Below are positions 36,891 to 48,393 of a DNA stretch of 64,000 bases, piece by piece. The position numbers and the translations under genes were made by a program. Every line of letters begins with the position of its first letter. The stretch's first letter is position 1. The notes beneath the pieces were generated by a model. It saw only the letters and a program-made list of their open reading frames with translations, searched no databases and was not told where the DNA came from. Source of the stretch: Siphonodentalium dalli (Eukaryota > Mollusca > Scaphopoda > Gadilida > Siphonodentaliidae); contig CP136061.1 in assembly GCA_032622095.1 (NCBI GenBank), positions 13,967,287-14,031,286 of the forward strand, read 5' to 3'.

Positions 36891-37299
36891 TTCCAATTGC
36901 TAAACATTTTGACCAAAGTGTGTGTGTGTGTGGTGGGGGCGGGTGGGGGGGGGGGGTAGACAACACACAAACCCCATTCGCCACGTCCCTGATGATAAGT
37001 CTGTACTCTGAATTGTTTTTACCAAATTAACCCTATGGTTATACGGTGGGGGAGGGTTGCCGTCTCCAAACTTTGGTTTTGGAATGTTTGAGGTACCAGT
37101 TGGAATGTTTAAACCCAAAGAGAATTTGGTGTTGTTTAAGGGGGTGTAGTTGGGCATTTCGAGGCGAACACCCCCTCTCACTCTGTAGCCACGACACTGT
37201 ATACCAGACGACGAATTGCCCACCCAGACAATGTACAGATATCTCCGTAATTGCAAAATAACATAGGCCGCCATACTTGTGATCGATATGCCACTTATC

Positions 37300-37485
37300 A
37301 CGTGGGTCTTAACTTTAAGATTATCTTATGACACCTCACACCAGTCTTAAAGTTAAGACCAAAGTTAAGACCATCTTAAGTTAAGACCTTGCTCGTGAAA
37401 CGCACTTATGACTGAAGTTTGAACTTATGACCATCTTAAGTCCCAACTATGTCATAAGTTGCTTTCATGAAACAGGGCCCAGGTT
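37300..37485. repeat. short interspersed inverted-repeat relic (GTCTTAACTT / TTTCATGAAACAGGGCCC)
   Basis: Dense alternation of GTCTTAACTTTAAGA, AAGTTAAGACC and CATCTTAAGT, ending in GCTTTCATGAAACAGGGCCC. The latter tail is common on MITE-like repeats of many invertebrate genomes (recalled, not searched). It would fold on itself. Confidence 0.5.
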
Positions 37486-37692
37486 TATTATATCCAACTT
37501 AGTCCAGTTAGACTCAGCTACCAAAGAGTGAATATATTCCTATTAATATTGTATTCTGGAGATGATTACTAAATTGTTGTTGATAAGTTGTTGAAATAAC
37601 CTAGTACATTAAATTCATTCGTTTCTTGTCCGGATTATCCACCAGTTTAGTAGAGCCTCTTTAGAAGGTGAATAAGCTCTGGTTTTCGGGAT

Positions 37693-37775
37693 CTGCATAA
37701 AAATGAAACACAAGCTGTGGAGGGCAAGAAACGAATGACTGACCAGTCTTTTGCCCCCAGCTTTTATTTCATTTG
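37693..37775 (-). repeat. 80-bp repeat, inverted copy of 33806-33885
   Basis: Reverse complement reads AAATGAAATAAAAGCTGGGG, GACTGGTCAGTCATTCGTTT, and so on. It ends about 35 bp left of the double-palindrome MITE. Confidence 0.8.
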
Positions 37776-37808
37776 ATGCAGGGCGCCATTTGTTGTAACT
37801 TGATACGT

Positions 37809-38198
37809 GTTGTTTACCCTGTGCCAATGCATTCTCTTATATATACGAGTCGACCATAGGTCGCCTCGCATATATAAGAGAATGCATTGGCCTAACAATT
37901 TTTTACAAATTTAATAATTTTTTCTTGTATTCTTTAACAATTTTATAATTTCACCCATACAGAGCCCCAGACAAACATGAGCAGACGACACTTTTCTATA
38001 TGCTTCTATATATGTGTGGGGCTCCCTGCAGGGTAATGGATGTTTTTTATTTTATGTCCTAAAAATTGTAAGAAACATTTATTTAAAAACAATGATAACA
38101 AATTGTTAGGCCAATGCATTCTCTTATATATGCGAGGCGACCTATGGTCGACTCGCATATATAAGAGAATGCATTGGCACAGGGTAAAACAATCCCGA
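37809..38198. mobile_element. double-palindrome MITE, copy 1
   Basis: Two near-perfect ~65-70-bp palindromes, each with arms GCCAATGCATTCTCTTATAT and centre GCGAGTCGACCATAGGTCGC, stand at the ends (37824-37893 and 38109-38178) and flank an AT-rich core with CAGAGCCCCAGACAAACATG. The outer ends are (T)TACCCTGTGCC / GGCACAGGGTAAA. Closely similar to 50971-51367. No transposase. Confidence 0.85.
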
Positions 38199-38199
38199 C

Positions 38200-39460
38200 T
38201 TACGACTGGATTTGATATGGCGGGTCACAAATTACCAATCTGTCAGGAACACGCTCAAGGCGATTTGGTTATAAGCAACTAAATACTTGAAATTATGCCC
38301 CTTGGCATTTGTGTAGGGAAACTCGAATAACCATAAAAAAATACCCGCAGCTGAATGGTGTATAATATCTTCGGTTGTTTAATGTGAAAGAAAAAAGAAA
38401 TTCATAGGCTATGTTAATTCCTCGGCCATTTGTGTGGGATTGTTCGTGAAGCGGCTACATTGGTCGCCAAATTTGGTTGGGGTGGGGGTATTTTTCTATA
38501 TTACAATTTTGTGCACAAAAGGGGGTAGTTGTGGAAATGCCAATCTTGTAAATATGTTGACCTTCCTGGGTCTATGTTTCCTTCGTGTATTTGTTTGTGT
38601 TCAATAACTCTTCATTTATGGAGGACAATTAAAGATATATATATTAACCCTAACACTGTCGCCTATGGGAAATATTTAGTTGATTGTAACCATTTGCTGC
38701 AAATCTAATAGCACCACACAATGGCGTGATTGTGCAATTACACCTATGTGCAGACAGCCGCGGCGCGCTAACAATCTATTTCCATGAATGATTTGTCTCG
38801 ATACAATCTGGATAGATCTTGTTACACAATAGACTCTTAATTCGAGCCACTATTCATAAAAGTGCTTTTTGCGATAATAATATGACGCAAGAGGGACTCC
38901 ATTGTATGAATGTTTTAACAGTTCTTAGCAACTTGCGAAGGCTGATTATGTCAAAGTCGATGTATTGTGGTATTGTTCACGGCGTGCAATATTTAATGAT
39001 TTGTAACATGCAGTGACCAAAGCGTATAGTAAATGGTGATACTTTGAGAAATTATCGTACGAGAAATACTCTATTATGGAATGGTGTAATAAGTTAAGCA
39101 AGGGGTGATTTATTAACTCTGACACAAGCTATGTCGATTACAAATAAAAGAAATGAAAAAGATAATTTGTAAGTCTTATATTTCAACATTTATAGACATT
39201 TTTCGTTCTGCAGCACACTGGGTTGTGGTCGGCCGCCGGTTCGTCAGCTGCTGGTTGTTATTGTTATTTTAACGGAATTCTGAGTTGGTCATTCGCGAAA
39301 CCAATATATTTTATATTCTATAATTACAATCATGGGTATATAATATATGATCGTGAGCGCGTTACCATTTCTGACATTGGTTTTCTTGTAAATAAGTATT
39401 ACAGGGTGAGATTCACTCCCATTGAACGAAAGTGGGAGTAATACGGGGTTGATAACTATA
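38200..39460. other. unassigned AT-rich spacer
   Basis: No supported gene. Only short ORFs without recognisable content. Confidence 0.4.
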
Positions 39461-39465
39461 GCGGT

Positions 39466-39745
39466 GATCCTAAACATCCCTGCAAATTTAAAAAAAAACA
39501 ATTTTCCAATAAATGTGGGCTGCAGGTATGCATACCAATGGATTCAAATTTGAAATCCACGATGGCTGCTGGCCAGAAGATCTGTATGAAATTAATTTTG
39601 GTGACGATGGGATGAGATATGTGAAATGCAGGGTGTGCCAAATGAAGTTTTTGACGGACGCGCGGACCGCCCAAACGGACACACGGACGGTCGACGGGCA
39701 CCAACCCAATGGGGATAGCTCAAAATTTAATTTGTCAAGTTGAGT
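39466..39745 (-). repeat. dispersed repeat, most complete inverted copy
   Basis: Read on the minus strand: a head with CCGTCGACCGTCCGTGTGTC (CCGTCC-rich), then CACACCCTGCATTTCACATA, CTCATCCCATCGTCACCAAA, GGCCAGCAGCCATCGTGGAT, TTCAAATTTGAATCCATTGG and CCCACATTTATTGGAAAATT. This joins in one copy the blocks seen separately at 63925 (head), 57700-58170 and 31510 (body) and 32280 (tail). Confidence 0.7.
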
Positions 39746-40199
39746 TAAAATGTGAGGCACAATTTGTTTGTGAACGCGGCCTTATAACCCGTAGAGAGCC
39801 CCACACTGATTGAAGGATACATTCTGAGTGTCGTCTGCGCGGGTCTATGAGGGGCATCATACGGGTTGAATCAGAAGATCACACTCAGTGTCTTATTGTG
39901 TACAGACTATTCTTACAGTACTATATAAACTCAGTATCTTATCATGTACAGAATATACAGCACTAAATACTGTGGCCCATTTGCGTCCAAACCAGTGAAT
40001 TACGTTGAAATGTGAAGCAGTTTGCATGAGTGTTGTATATAAGTGGACATGTTGGAATGCGGAGTTAGATGTGAATGGCAGCAATGTTGTCTCGATACGA
40101 GTGAGTACATCCGAAACGCACGAACATCCATAATGCATGACGCAAACTTAGTCAAGAGGATAATATAGGATCCTGCATTAAGTGACTAATAGATTCTTC

Positions 40200-40698
40200 C
40201 GGACATAATCACATTTGGAATGAACAGAACATTTCTAGGCATGACATTAAGAATATTGAGAACACTTTCAGAGATCAATTTATTCAGAAATGGTGGTACG
40301 ACATCGATAACTCATCACGGGGTCTTTTTTATCGAAATTTCAAAATGAAGTTTGGCTATGAAACTTACCTTTTTAATTTACCTCGTGATCTATCTCATAA
40401 TATTATGCGATTGAGAACTGCCAATCACAGACTAGGTGTTGAAACTAGTAGATGGGGCAATGCAGGCAAACGCAGCAATGAATGCACTATATGTAGACAG
40501 GCCGATGAGAATGATGAATATCACCTTGTATCCATTTGTAAATCATTGGATGGGGCGAGGCAGAAATATTTACCACGATATTATTGTGAAGAACCATCTA
40601 GATGGAAATTCTATAAACTATTAGCTACCAGCAACCCCGAACTTCAGAAATGTCTAGGTATTTTAATTAAAATAGGACTGAAAAGGATCGACAAATAA
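40200..40698 (+). pseudogene. LINE ORF2 C-terminal domain with CCHC knuckle
   Basis: An open frame from about 40200 to the TAA at 40696-40698. It starts HNHIWNEQNISRHDIKNIEN, passes WWYDIDNSSRGLFYRNFKMK and reaches a knuckle CTICRQADENDEYHLVSIC (C-x2-C-x9-H-x4-C), ending in a basic tail (KIGLKRIDK). Spacing matches the knuckle of the LINE at 59052, so they are probably related clades. No endonuclease or reverse transcriptase precedes it: it is a 5'-truncated insertion. Its 3' end passes into a (GAT)n tract, a likely remnant of a trinucleotide tail. Confidence 0.7.
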
Positions 40699-40699
40699 C

Positions 40700-40975
40700 G
40701 ACCGCGGTGATGATATTGAGGATTATGAGGACGATTACGATAATAATGACGATGACGAAGATGATGGTGTTGATGATGACGATGATAATGATAACAAAGG
40801 CGATGCTGATAATGACGACGATGATGATGATGGTGACGACGAGGATGAGGACGATGGTGATGAATGACGATGATGAAATGACGAGTAGTTGACGATTATG
40901 ATGATTGCATGATATTGGTGATGATAATGATGACGATGGTGATGATGATGATGATGCGACGATGATGATGACTGC
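40700..40975. repeat. (GAT/GAC)n microsatellite
   Basis: Imperfect GAT/GAC/AAT trinucleotides, directly after the LINE C-terminal stop. The long acidic or serine/histidine ORFs on either strand are artefacts. Confidence 0.95.
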
Positions 40976-41697
40976 ATGACTATGCTGTACATAGTGTATA
41001 TATGTTCACATTCATCTCTAATTTCATGTTAATTCATGATTGAGTAAATAAAGCATTACAAGCATAATTTATTTCACAATACAATATGTACATGATAAAA
41101 CATGATAATATAAATGGCATTCATTTCCCCGATAAGGGATATATAATACGCGAAACTGCGTTTACCCTGTGTCAAGAAATTTTTCATGGACATCATGGAG
41201 TAAATGTTATTTACTGCATGACTATGTTGTAAATAGTGTATATATGTTCACATTCATCTCTAATTTCATGTTAATTCATGATTGAGTAAATAAAGCATTA
41301 CAAGCATAATTTATTTCACAATACAATATGTACATGATAAAACATGATAATATAAATGGCATTCATTTCCCCGATAAGGGATATATAATACGCGAAACTG
41401 CGTTTACCCTGTGTCAAGAAATTTTTCATGGACATCATGGAGTAAATGTTATTTACTGCATGACTATGTTGTAAATAGTGTATATATGTTCACATTCATC
41501 TCTAATTTCATGTTAATTCATGATTGAGTAAATAAAGCATTACAAGCATAATTTATTTCACAATACAATATGTACATGATAAAACATGATAATATAAATG
41601 GCATTCATTTCCCCGATAAGGGATATATAATACGCGAAACTGCGTTTACCCTGTGTCAAGAAATTTTTCATGGACATCATGGAGTAAATGTTAGCCC
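40972..41697. repeat. 242-bp tandem repeat, 3 copies
   Basis: CTGCATGACTATG(C/T)TGTA marks the units at 40972, 41214 and 41456, period 242 bp, nearly identical. Each contains TGAGTAAATAAAGCATTACA and ATTTCCCCGATAAGGGATAT. The first unit has two changes (GCTGTACAT versus GTTGTAAAT). Confidence 0.95.
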
Positions 41698-41929
41698 GAA
41701 ATTAATATTATTGTTCTTTGTTATCATATGGAATCGTATTAATCCAGCCCCGAATCCCCGAATACCAGCCCAAATATATTGACAGTATGTCGTGAATAAA
41801 AACCGCCAGAAGCTGCTAGGAGCCGAATGTGCCCAGACCGGCCGCATGGTTTTTTGGCGGGATTTTAGAGAGCAGAACAGTGAGGGATTTCACTGTATGG
41901 GGTCGCGGCAACGCAGAAGTGTGGCGATA

Positions 41930-42303
41930 TTAACCATTTACCCAACAATCCGGCCAAATCCGGCCAAATAAAGCTTCAACAGCCTAAAATATCTTCGGTC
42001 TGTCTCAATAGAACCATACACATATGGATATCATTGGAACCGGCTCCTTGACCACATTGTGATAGTTACAGTTATGCCCTGTGCCATTGCATTCTCTTAT
42101 ATATGCGAGTCGACCATAGGAGAATGCATTGGCCTAAAAAAAATCTGTTTTTAACACTTTTTACCTTACATTCTTTAACAATTTTATAATTTTTAATGTG
42201 TTAAGCCAATGCATTCTCTTATATATGCGAGGCGACCTATGGTCGACTCGCATATATAAGAGAATGCATTGGCACAGGGCCATTCTGTTGGGTAAAGGGT
42301 TAA
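41930..42303. mobile_element. piggyBac-like MITE with TTAA target site, copy 1
   Basis: TTAA flanks both ends (41930-41933, 42300-42303). The left terminus CCATTTACCCAACA and the right terminus TGTTGGGTAAAGGG are inverted repeats of ~14 bp; CCCTTT-type termini with TTAA duplication are the piggyBac signature. Inside is CCGGCCAAATCCGGCCAAAT, then two GCCAATGCATTCTCTTATAT palindromes like those of the 37809 element. The left palindrome is deleted on one side. No transposase: mobilised in trans at best. Confidence 0.85.
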
Positions 42304-42860
42304 CCCCTACTTTCCAGAATTTCAATACGGTATCTGCATACAAAATTGACATTACATGGCAGACTTTCCAGACCCCCATGTCGCCATCGTACCACTAATA
42401 ACTCCACACATATAATTATGTAGCGGAACTACCACGACTATATTCGCATAGATACAAGTGGGAATCGCCCACCAGAACCATGCCAGGCAATTAGCACTCG
42501 AAATGGCGATGAAGCAAACAAGCCAGGACCGCACATTGGCCGTCTGGGGTGATTTTAGTGCCCAAAACATTGGGATGGGTTCATACGAAAACTCACCCAC
42601 GCACGGATGGGGGTGCGGCCGCGCGTAAGTATTAACCCCTTACTTTCCACAATTTCAATATTGTCACAATCGTACCATGACGAACTCCACATATGTCGGT
42701 ATAGCGGAACTAACGTCGACTATCATCATGCCGAATATATGTTCGCCGCCAATATAATGAAGCGAACAACCCGAACCGCCCGCGTGACGTCAAATTATGA
42801 TGATTTTAGGGGCCATGCAGCATAGTGCTTATGTCTCATGAAAACCCATACACGCCATTC
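42304..42860. repeat. degenerate direct repeat, two ~250-330-bp copies
   Basis: CCCCTACTTTCCAGAATTTC / CCCCTTACTTTCCACAATTT (42304, 42636), AACTCCACA(C)ATAT and TAGCGGAACTA(C/A) recur in the same order, with GATGATTTTAGGGGCC-like tails. Confidence 0.6.
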
Positions 42861-42949
42861 CTTGTGCGCAAGTTAATTGTAATGTTCACTCAGCCTTTTT
42901 GGGGCATGACGATATATAGGGGGTTGGGTGTACATACTTATAATGCACG

Positions 42950-43950
42950 AGAACACTCTCGAGTCTGTTTGAACACGTAACGTGCATGTTTTCACGACTG
43001 GTTACATGTAGGGACGCGGTGAACACTATATGTGCATGTTCTCAAGACTTATCACATGTAGGGACGCGGCGACAGAGGGTTTTGGATGTACGTACATATT
43101 GCATGCACAATGTCGGTCTATATGGACATGTCATGTGTACGTTATCAAGACTGCTCACAGAGACGCGGCGACAGGGGTTGAGGTGCACGCATACTCATAT
43201 TATTTGGGACACTGTCGGATCTATTTTAAAATTTCATGCGCATGCTCTCAAACTGGTCACACATAGGGACGTGGCGACATGGGGTTGGGTGTACGTACTT
43301 ATATTGTATGGGACTGTATGTATATGTGGAGCTCCGTGGTCCGGTGGTTAGCGCGTCGGACTTGTGTCGCTGTCAACACATCGGCATGCGTTCGCGCCTC
43401 CAGCTGGCCAAAGTGAGTTTCACACAACAGTGGCTTGTCCGAAAATCAATTAGCGGGCAATTGTGAGATCGCACGCTGTTCGAATTTCGCGCCAAGTTGT
43501 GACCCCCTGAGCAAGGTCACTCGTACTGTGTCTGTTTCGCTCCACCCAAGCGTTAAACCGGGTACCCGATTATGAGCAGTGAAAGATCTTGTCAGTATGC
43601 TAGTCACATTGTGACTGTACCTCCCCCTGTCCCCGGGGAGCAGTAGATGGATTACTGAATGTTCAGGCTCATCGGGGTAATAATTGTCCAGCGCCTAGGG
43701 CCCACCATCACGGGGATAGGCGCGTTACAAGAATAATAATTATTATTAATTATTATTATGAGACACATTCGGTTCTATTTTATAAAGTCATGTGTATGTT
43801 CCAAGGCAGGTCACATGGACCTGTCAGATTGGGATGGTGTGGCCCGCGTACTTATATTGCACGGGACACTGTTGGGTATATTTTAACAGTTCGTGTGTAT
43901 GTTCTCTTGGCTGGTCTCTTTAATGCATGCCCCTTGGACCAGACCGAAAT
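42950..43950. repeat. degenerate ~90-180-bp minisatellite, interrupted by a SINE
   Basis: Blocks such as GTGCATGTTCTCAAGACT, CACATGTAGGGACGCGGCGA and TGTACGTACATATTGCA(C)GGG recur at about 42980, 43035, 43130, 43240 and again at 43785-43910. The SINE at 43315-43757 splits the array. Confidence 0.65.
43315..43757 (+). mobile_element. tRNA-derived SINE, ~440 bp, (ATT)n tail
   Basis: The 5' region GCTCCGTGGTCCGGTGGTTA + GCGCGTCGGACTTGTG is tRNA-like, with an A-box-like TGGTTAGCGCG (43344-43355) and a degraded B-box-like GCGTTCGCGCC (43388-43398). The head looks tRNA-Arg-like, but that is only an impression. A ~300-bp body (ends GGCGCGTTACAAG) and an (ATAATTATT)n tail follow. ATGGGAC (43308-43314) and ATGAGAC (43758-43764) are a candidate 7-bp target duplication with one mismatch. 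SINEs are transcribed by RNA polymerase III from the internal boxes and use a partner LINE. Confidence 0.85.
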
Positions 43951-44860
43951 GTTTCATTATCACCCCTCCCCTCGGGTTAATAACTTACAACATATGCAGC
44001 AAGTTTTAATTCTTATGAGAAAAAAGTGCCAAACCTCAAACTAATTGCAACACAATGTTTCAAGAATCAAGATAGGCGAAATTGATCAATTTTGTGAAAT
44101 AAGTTTGCCAAAATTTCATAAAATAATCAATTTATGCCTTTTCAATGATATGTTTATTAAAAACTCAATTTAAGAAGTCCTTCCATTTGTATATTCATAT
44201 CTGTAGAGTACAAAATTCTGATTACAGAGCAGTAAACATTTTCCAACACGTTGAGTATTTTCGAGTTATGTGCCTCCAAAATTGGGAGTTTGTCTAATTG
44301 CGGAGACTCAAGTTCTAAGAATTAGCTAAAATCCATATTTTATGGTCCAGTATTTTAGAAAAGGATATCTTGCTGTTGTATTAATTTTCTAACTAGATTG
44401 TGCATACAAATTATTACTTTATGCATCTATGATTGAGAAGACAAAAATGTTCTTAAACAAAATGAGTGTTCCATTGTATAGCCAAATTTTCCTTGTGACA
44501 CAGAACTGGTATGATGAAAGACCATATTTGAAGTCATACAACTCGATACATTGACATAAATATGCCCTGCATTTCTAAAAACCTCTTAAGTATACTAGGT
44601 TTAATACACTGTGTTGGAATTGCTAAACACAGTTGTGCCAAAAAGGAAAACTTATGGCCTTATGAATCCTTAGTATTGAATATTTTCCAAAAATGCCTTC
44701 TTGGACTGTTTTGGGATGTTTTTGTACATTTTAAAAAGTATTTTTGTGCACAAATAGTAATCAACAATGAACACAATTAGTGTTAATGTGTATAATCATT
44801 TGAACGTTCCTCCAAAAACAATTATGTTGGAAAAAAATAGGATGACATTGATTAAGTCAA
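43951..44860. other. unassigned AT-rich spacer
   Basis: Nothing recognisable. Short ORF 44562-44780 without known content. Confidence 0.35.
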
Positions 44861-44867
44861 TTAACAG

Positions 44868-45306
44868 TTACTGGATTTCACATTATGTTTCAAGAAACTG
44901 ACTCCAAATTTGAACGTTGATAATGGGGGTAGGTGTAATCACAATAGGCTATAATCTTGTCACCCAATATTCTAGTCATTGCAGACAAAAAGTTGTTTTA
45001 TTCCAGTTTGTGCAGAATGTTTCATTAGAACTTAGTGGAGGTATTTTTAGAACTTAATGGGCATGTCATATAGAACAATCACGAAATAATAATTCGCCTT
45101 CGAGTGGCACCACAGAGGAGTGTAGCTCTGAATATGAATATCAGATCAGGAAGCACTAAACTTTATATGAAAGAATGTTTTTAGTAATGTTTTATGTATC
45201 AAGATCCATGTTTTCTGAGATTTTGTCAATATGGCTCCCCCTACCCCATTTTTCCGATCTTACAAATTGGAGTCAGTTTCCAGAAACTTGAGTGAAATCC
45301 AGTGAC
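44868..45306. repeat. inverted repeats of ~65 bp, 440 bp apart
   Basis: TTACTGGATTTCACATTATG + TTTCAAGAAACTGACTCCAA on the left is mirrored at 45238-45306 (GGAGTCAGTTTCCAGAAACT + TGAGTGAAATCCAGTGA), followed inward on both sides by GGGGGTAGG / CCTACCCC. About three quarters identical. Candidate old MITE. Confidence 0.65.
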
Positions 45307-45468
45307 ATATCCAGTGTAACGCTATTATTTCAACACTAAGAGTTTTCGGGTAAAGGAACATTGGTTTTATTATTTATACACAAACAACTTTAAAAATGGA
45401 CAAAAGCGCCCCGAAATCGCATTTGTAGAAAAAAGTTTATACTGAGGATTCATTGCACTCTTATAAAT

Positions 45469-46245
45469 AATGTGTAGAAACGATTACACATCAAATGTGT
45501 AAACCCGGTTAACACACATAGCAATGTGTAGTTTTACATACAAATACATGGACCAAGGGCCGTTCTACACATAATGTGTATATTTTGTTACCCACAATTG
45601 TGTAAGAATGTGCAGAATGCGCATTGCGCTGCCTTCAGTTTCATAGTCTGCTATACATGACGGCCATATTGTTTGAGTATATTTTTTGGAATACAATCTA
45701 CAGCTATCGTAGACAAGGAATGTAAGTTCAGAATTCCGTCTTGTGGGTATAGTATTAATGATATATGAGGATTTATTTGTTAAACTTTCATGGCGAATAC
45801 TGCCCTTAGACTTGTTTATATGATTGTTGTAATACGGTAATACTAATATTTATGCAACCACGCCACGACCCTGGTTTATTCATTTAAAACGAAAACTCGC
45901 ACAAGACAGAGTAAACTATTACGTACCATTGTACGCCATGACAGATTTAAAAATATAAACCTCCATATGTCATCCATACCCACAGTTCGGAATACTGAAC
46001 TTACATTCTTGTCTACGATCTGTATGTGTAAGAATCTCCACAAAATGTGTAGGGGATATATGTTGATTTTATGCCCACCGGTGTGTATAAATGTGTATAA
46101 ATTGACCCATTTATTGTGTAAAAATTGTTACACAATTTGTGTACGTTCATACAACTACACCTATACTACACAAATATGTTTAAGAGAAAAAATGAAAAAT
46201 GATTGTGTAGCAGGGCTACACATTGTGTGTATAAACCTACACATT
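45469..46245. mobile_element. fold-back element with TGTGTA/TACACA-rich arms
   Basis: Outer ends AATGTGTAGAAACGATTACACA and, reverse complement, AATGTGTAGGTTTATACACACA. Inner arm ends also mirror each other: CGTAGACAAGGAATGTAAGT (45709) against ACTTACATTCTTGTCTACG (45998). The arms (~300 and ~285 bp) carry more than twenty TGTGTA or TACACA hexamers and enclose a ~190-bp loop. No ORF. Probably a non-autonomous DNA transposon of the fold-back type. Confidence 0.65.
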
Positions 46246-46249
46246 AGTC

Positions 46250-46877
46250 ATAATATTGTGGGCCATAAGTTGATTTTCTAACAATGTTTTTGGAAATTCA
46301 TTCACAGTGTGTTTAACCATGTATACTTAAGTTGTTATGAGAAATGAAGGGTATATGCATTTATATTTATTGAGTTGTATGACCTCAAATATCCTATTTC
46401 ACCACGCCGGTTCTCGATCACAGGCAAATTTGGCTTACCATATCGAACCATCACGAATGAGATAATTACCATATCGAACCAAGAATTGTAGATGTTCTGT
46501 TTATTATATGCGCCTTCTTACATCGCTTCGCCATTAATTGTTCAGGTTAAACAAATTGTAATATGTGATCAATTAACTTATTTTGTTAAACAACCTATGA
46601 TGTCAGCTCCTTTTCTCTGAAAAATGGAACGATTGTGATATGCATAAGTTTATTACCATGGCTGTGCTTGGGTACACAACTTTGCACGTTTTAGTCATAT
46701 TTCGAGTTGAGCCATGGGCAACTGAGCAGAACATTTTTGGAATTTTTTTGGATATGGTAATTACCTCATTATTGATGACAAAAATGCAGATAATTTCCAA
46801 TCGTGGATGGCATAGCCACACGAGGAAATTCATGTTTTGGTCATCATGAGATAATTACATTATCCAACCAAAAAGTG
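46250..46877. other. spacer with repeated ATGAGATAATTACATTATCCAACC-like motif
   Basis: GAGATAATTACCATATCGAA (~46459) and GAGATAATTACATTATCCAA (~46848) mark a ~390-bp direct spacing. No gene is supported. Confidence 0.4.
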
Positions 46878-46879
46878 TA

Positions 46880-48294
46880 CACTCTAAGAATTAGGGGTTC
46901 TTTGGGGTTCTTTGAAGAACTCAAGGGTTCTCTGTAAGAACTCAAAGGTTCCTCGGTGTCAGAAAAGGTTCTCTGTAATCGATAGGGTTCGTCGGTGTGT
47001 AACCAGGGTTCTCTTGGATGCTGAAGGGTTCTTTATGACCAAACAATAATGCACTTTAATACATGTGCCATGGAGCCGAATTGAGTGATTAACATGAATA
47101 AAACATCAAACAGAGAGAAAGGAGTACGTGTTTGTTCGCAGGGTTGGGGAATGGTAATGAATAATAGTAATGCATTACATTTTCTCAAGTAATGCAAAGT
47201 AATGTGTACTGCACACTTTTCTGCATTATATAATGCAGACTTTTACGCGTAGCCTAAAGCAAATAATGTAGGCCTACTACTAACAAAAATGGTGAGTAAT
47301 TCAATTACAATTTGAGACCTCCGTATATGTGTGTGTGTATATCCTTTATAGACTCGAAAACGGCTCGACCGATTGAGCCCAAACTTGCTATCTAAGGGTA
47401 AAAATCCAAGAAAAGTGTCATCGCACCGCTTCCGAGAACGTCCGACCACTCCTTCACACTTCAACTGCCACCGTAATGGGGATTGATGGGTCAAATACTT
47501 GCCGAAATTTTAGAGTTACTTCGCCTACATCATACAGAAACATGTGATGGCAGAATTGGCGTTTCTGATGAAATGCACCATAATCGGTTAAATTCTTTCG
47601 ATAATTCTATCTAAATACATCTTAGCTATTATTCGTATCAGCTCTCCCCGTCGAAAAAGTGATAGTTGGACCAAAACGACACTTGAGAAAAGTTTGTTTA
47701 CAATATCAACGTATTGAATACGTCGAGCCGACAACTTTATCGCACGTTCGTCGGCTAATCGTAAAATACACACAAATATGTGTTAAAGTGCAGACTAATT
47801 CACCGCCTTCGTGTATTCAAGAATATGAATCACACCAAATTTAAGCGAATTGTATATGGAATGTGTAGGTATAAGCTGCCATGTATATATCATTCCCCAA
47901 ATGCTTCAATATCATGACAATCTATTAGTTATTATAAAAAACCTCAAAGTTTACGGAACGTCGCGAAATACGCAAGAACCATGTTGGGGTAGATTATGGT
48001 TCCCTTAAGAACCCTGTTCTGATATATGAAATGTTCTCTGAAGAACCCTCGCGTGACCCTTATGGTGGGGTCCTCCGAAGTACCATCTGGGGTTCTTATA
48101 AAGGTTCCTCGAAGAACCATGTTGGGATATAATATGGTTCCCTTAAGAACCCTGTTCTTCTGTGGAACCTTATGATATGGTTATTCAATAGAACCTTATG
48201 ATGGGGTCCTTTGAAGCACCAAATAAGGTGCTCCTATTGTGACAAGGTGAAGAACCTTTTTGTGTTCTCTGAAGGACTTCTGGTTCTAAGAGTG
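46880..48294. mobile_element. 1.4-kb TIR element packed with GGTTCT/AGAACC motifs
   Basis: Left end CACTCTAAGAATTAGGGGTT, right end CTTCTGGTTCTAAGAGTG, giving inverted CACTCT(A/T)AGAA termini flanked by TA on each side (46878-46879, 48295-48296). Subterminal regions (46890-47040 and 47980-48290) are full of GGGTTCTTT / AAGAACC(C) repeats in inverted orientation between the ends. The centre (47100-47900) has GTAATGCATTAC and no transposase. The family type is uncertain: TA flanks suggest a TA-targeting superfamily, and the CACT start resembles CACTA elements. Confidence 0.7.
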
Positions 48295-48393
48295 TATATA
48301 TCCTCTATAATTATATTCTATTGTCGAAACGAAATGTTATTTGACATGTTAACAAATATACTGCCAAAATATGATGTTTAATGCAATACAGTA

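Noticed and set aside
36900-37301. 133-aa minus ORF with Pro-rich C-terminus
   Set aside because: Driven by G/T-rich simple sequence (GTGTGTGTG and G runs) with no domain; flanks look intergenic.
40707-40992. Ser/His-rich or Asp/Met-rich ORFs
   Set aside because: (GAT)n microsatellite translation.
43331-43400. tRNA gene
   Set aside because: The tRNA-like part lacks a clean B box and a full cloverleaf and is fused to a ~300-bp body with an (ATT)n tail and target duplication: a SINE.
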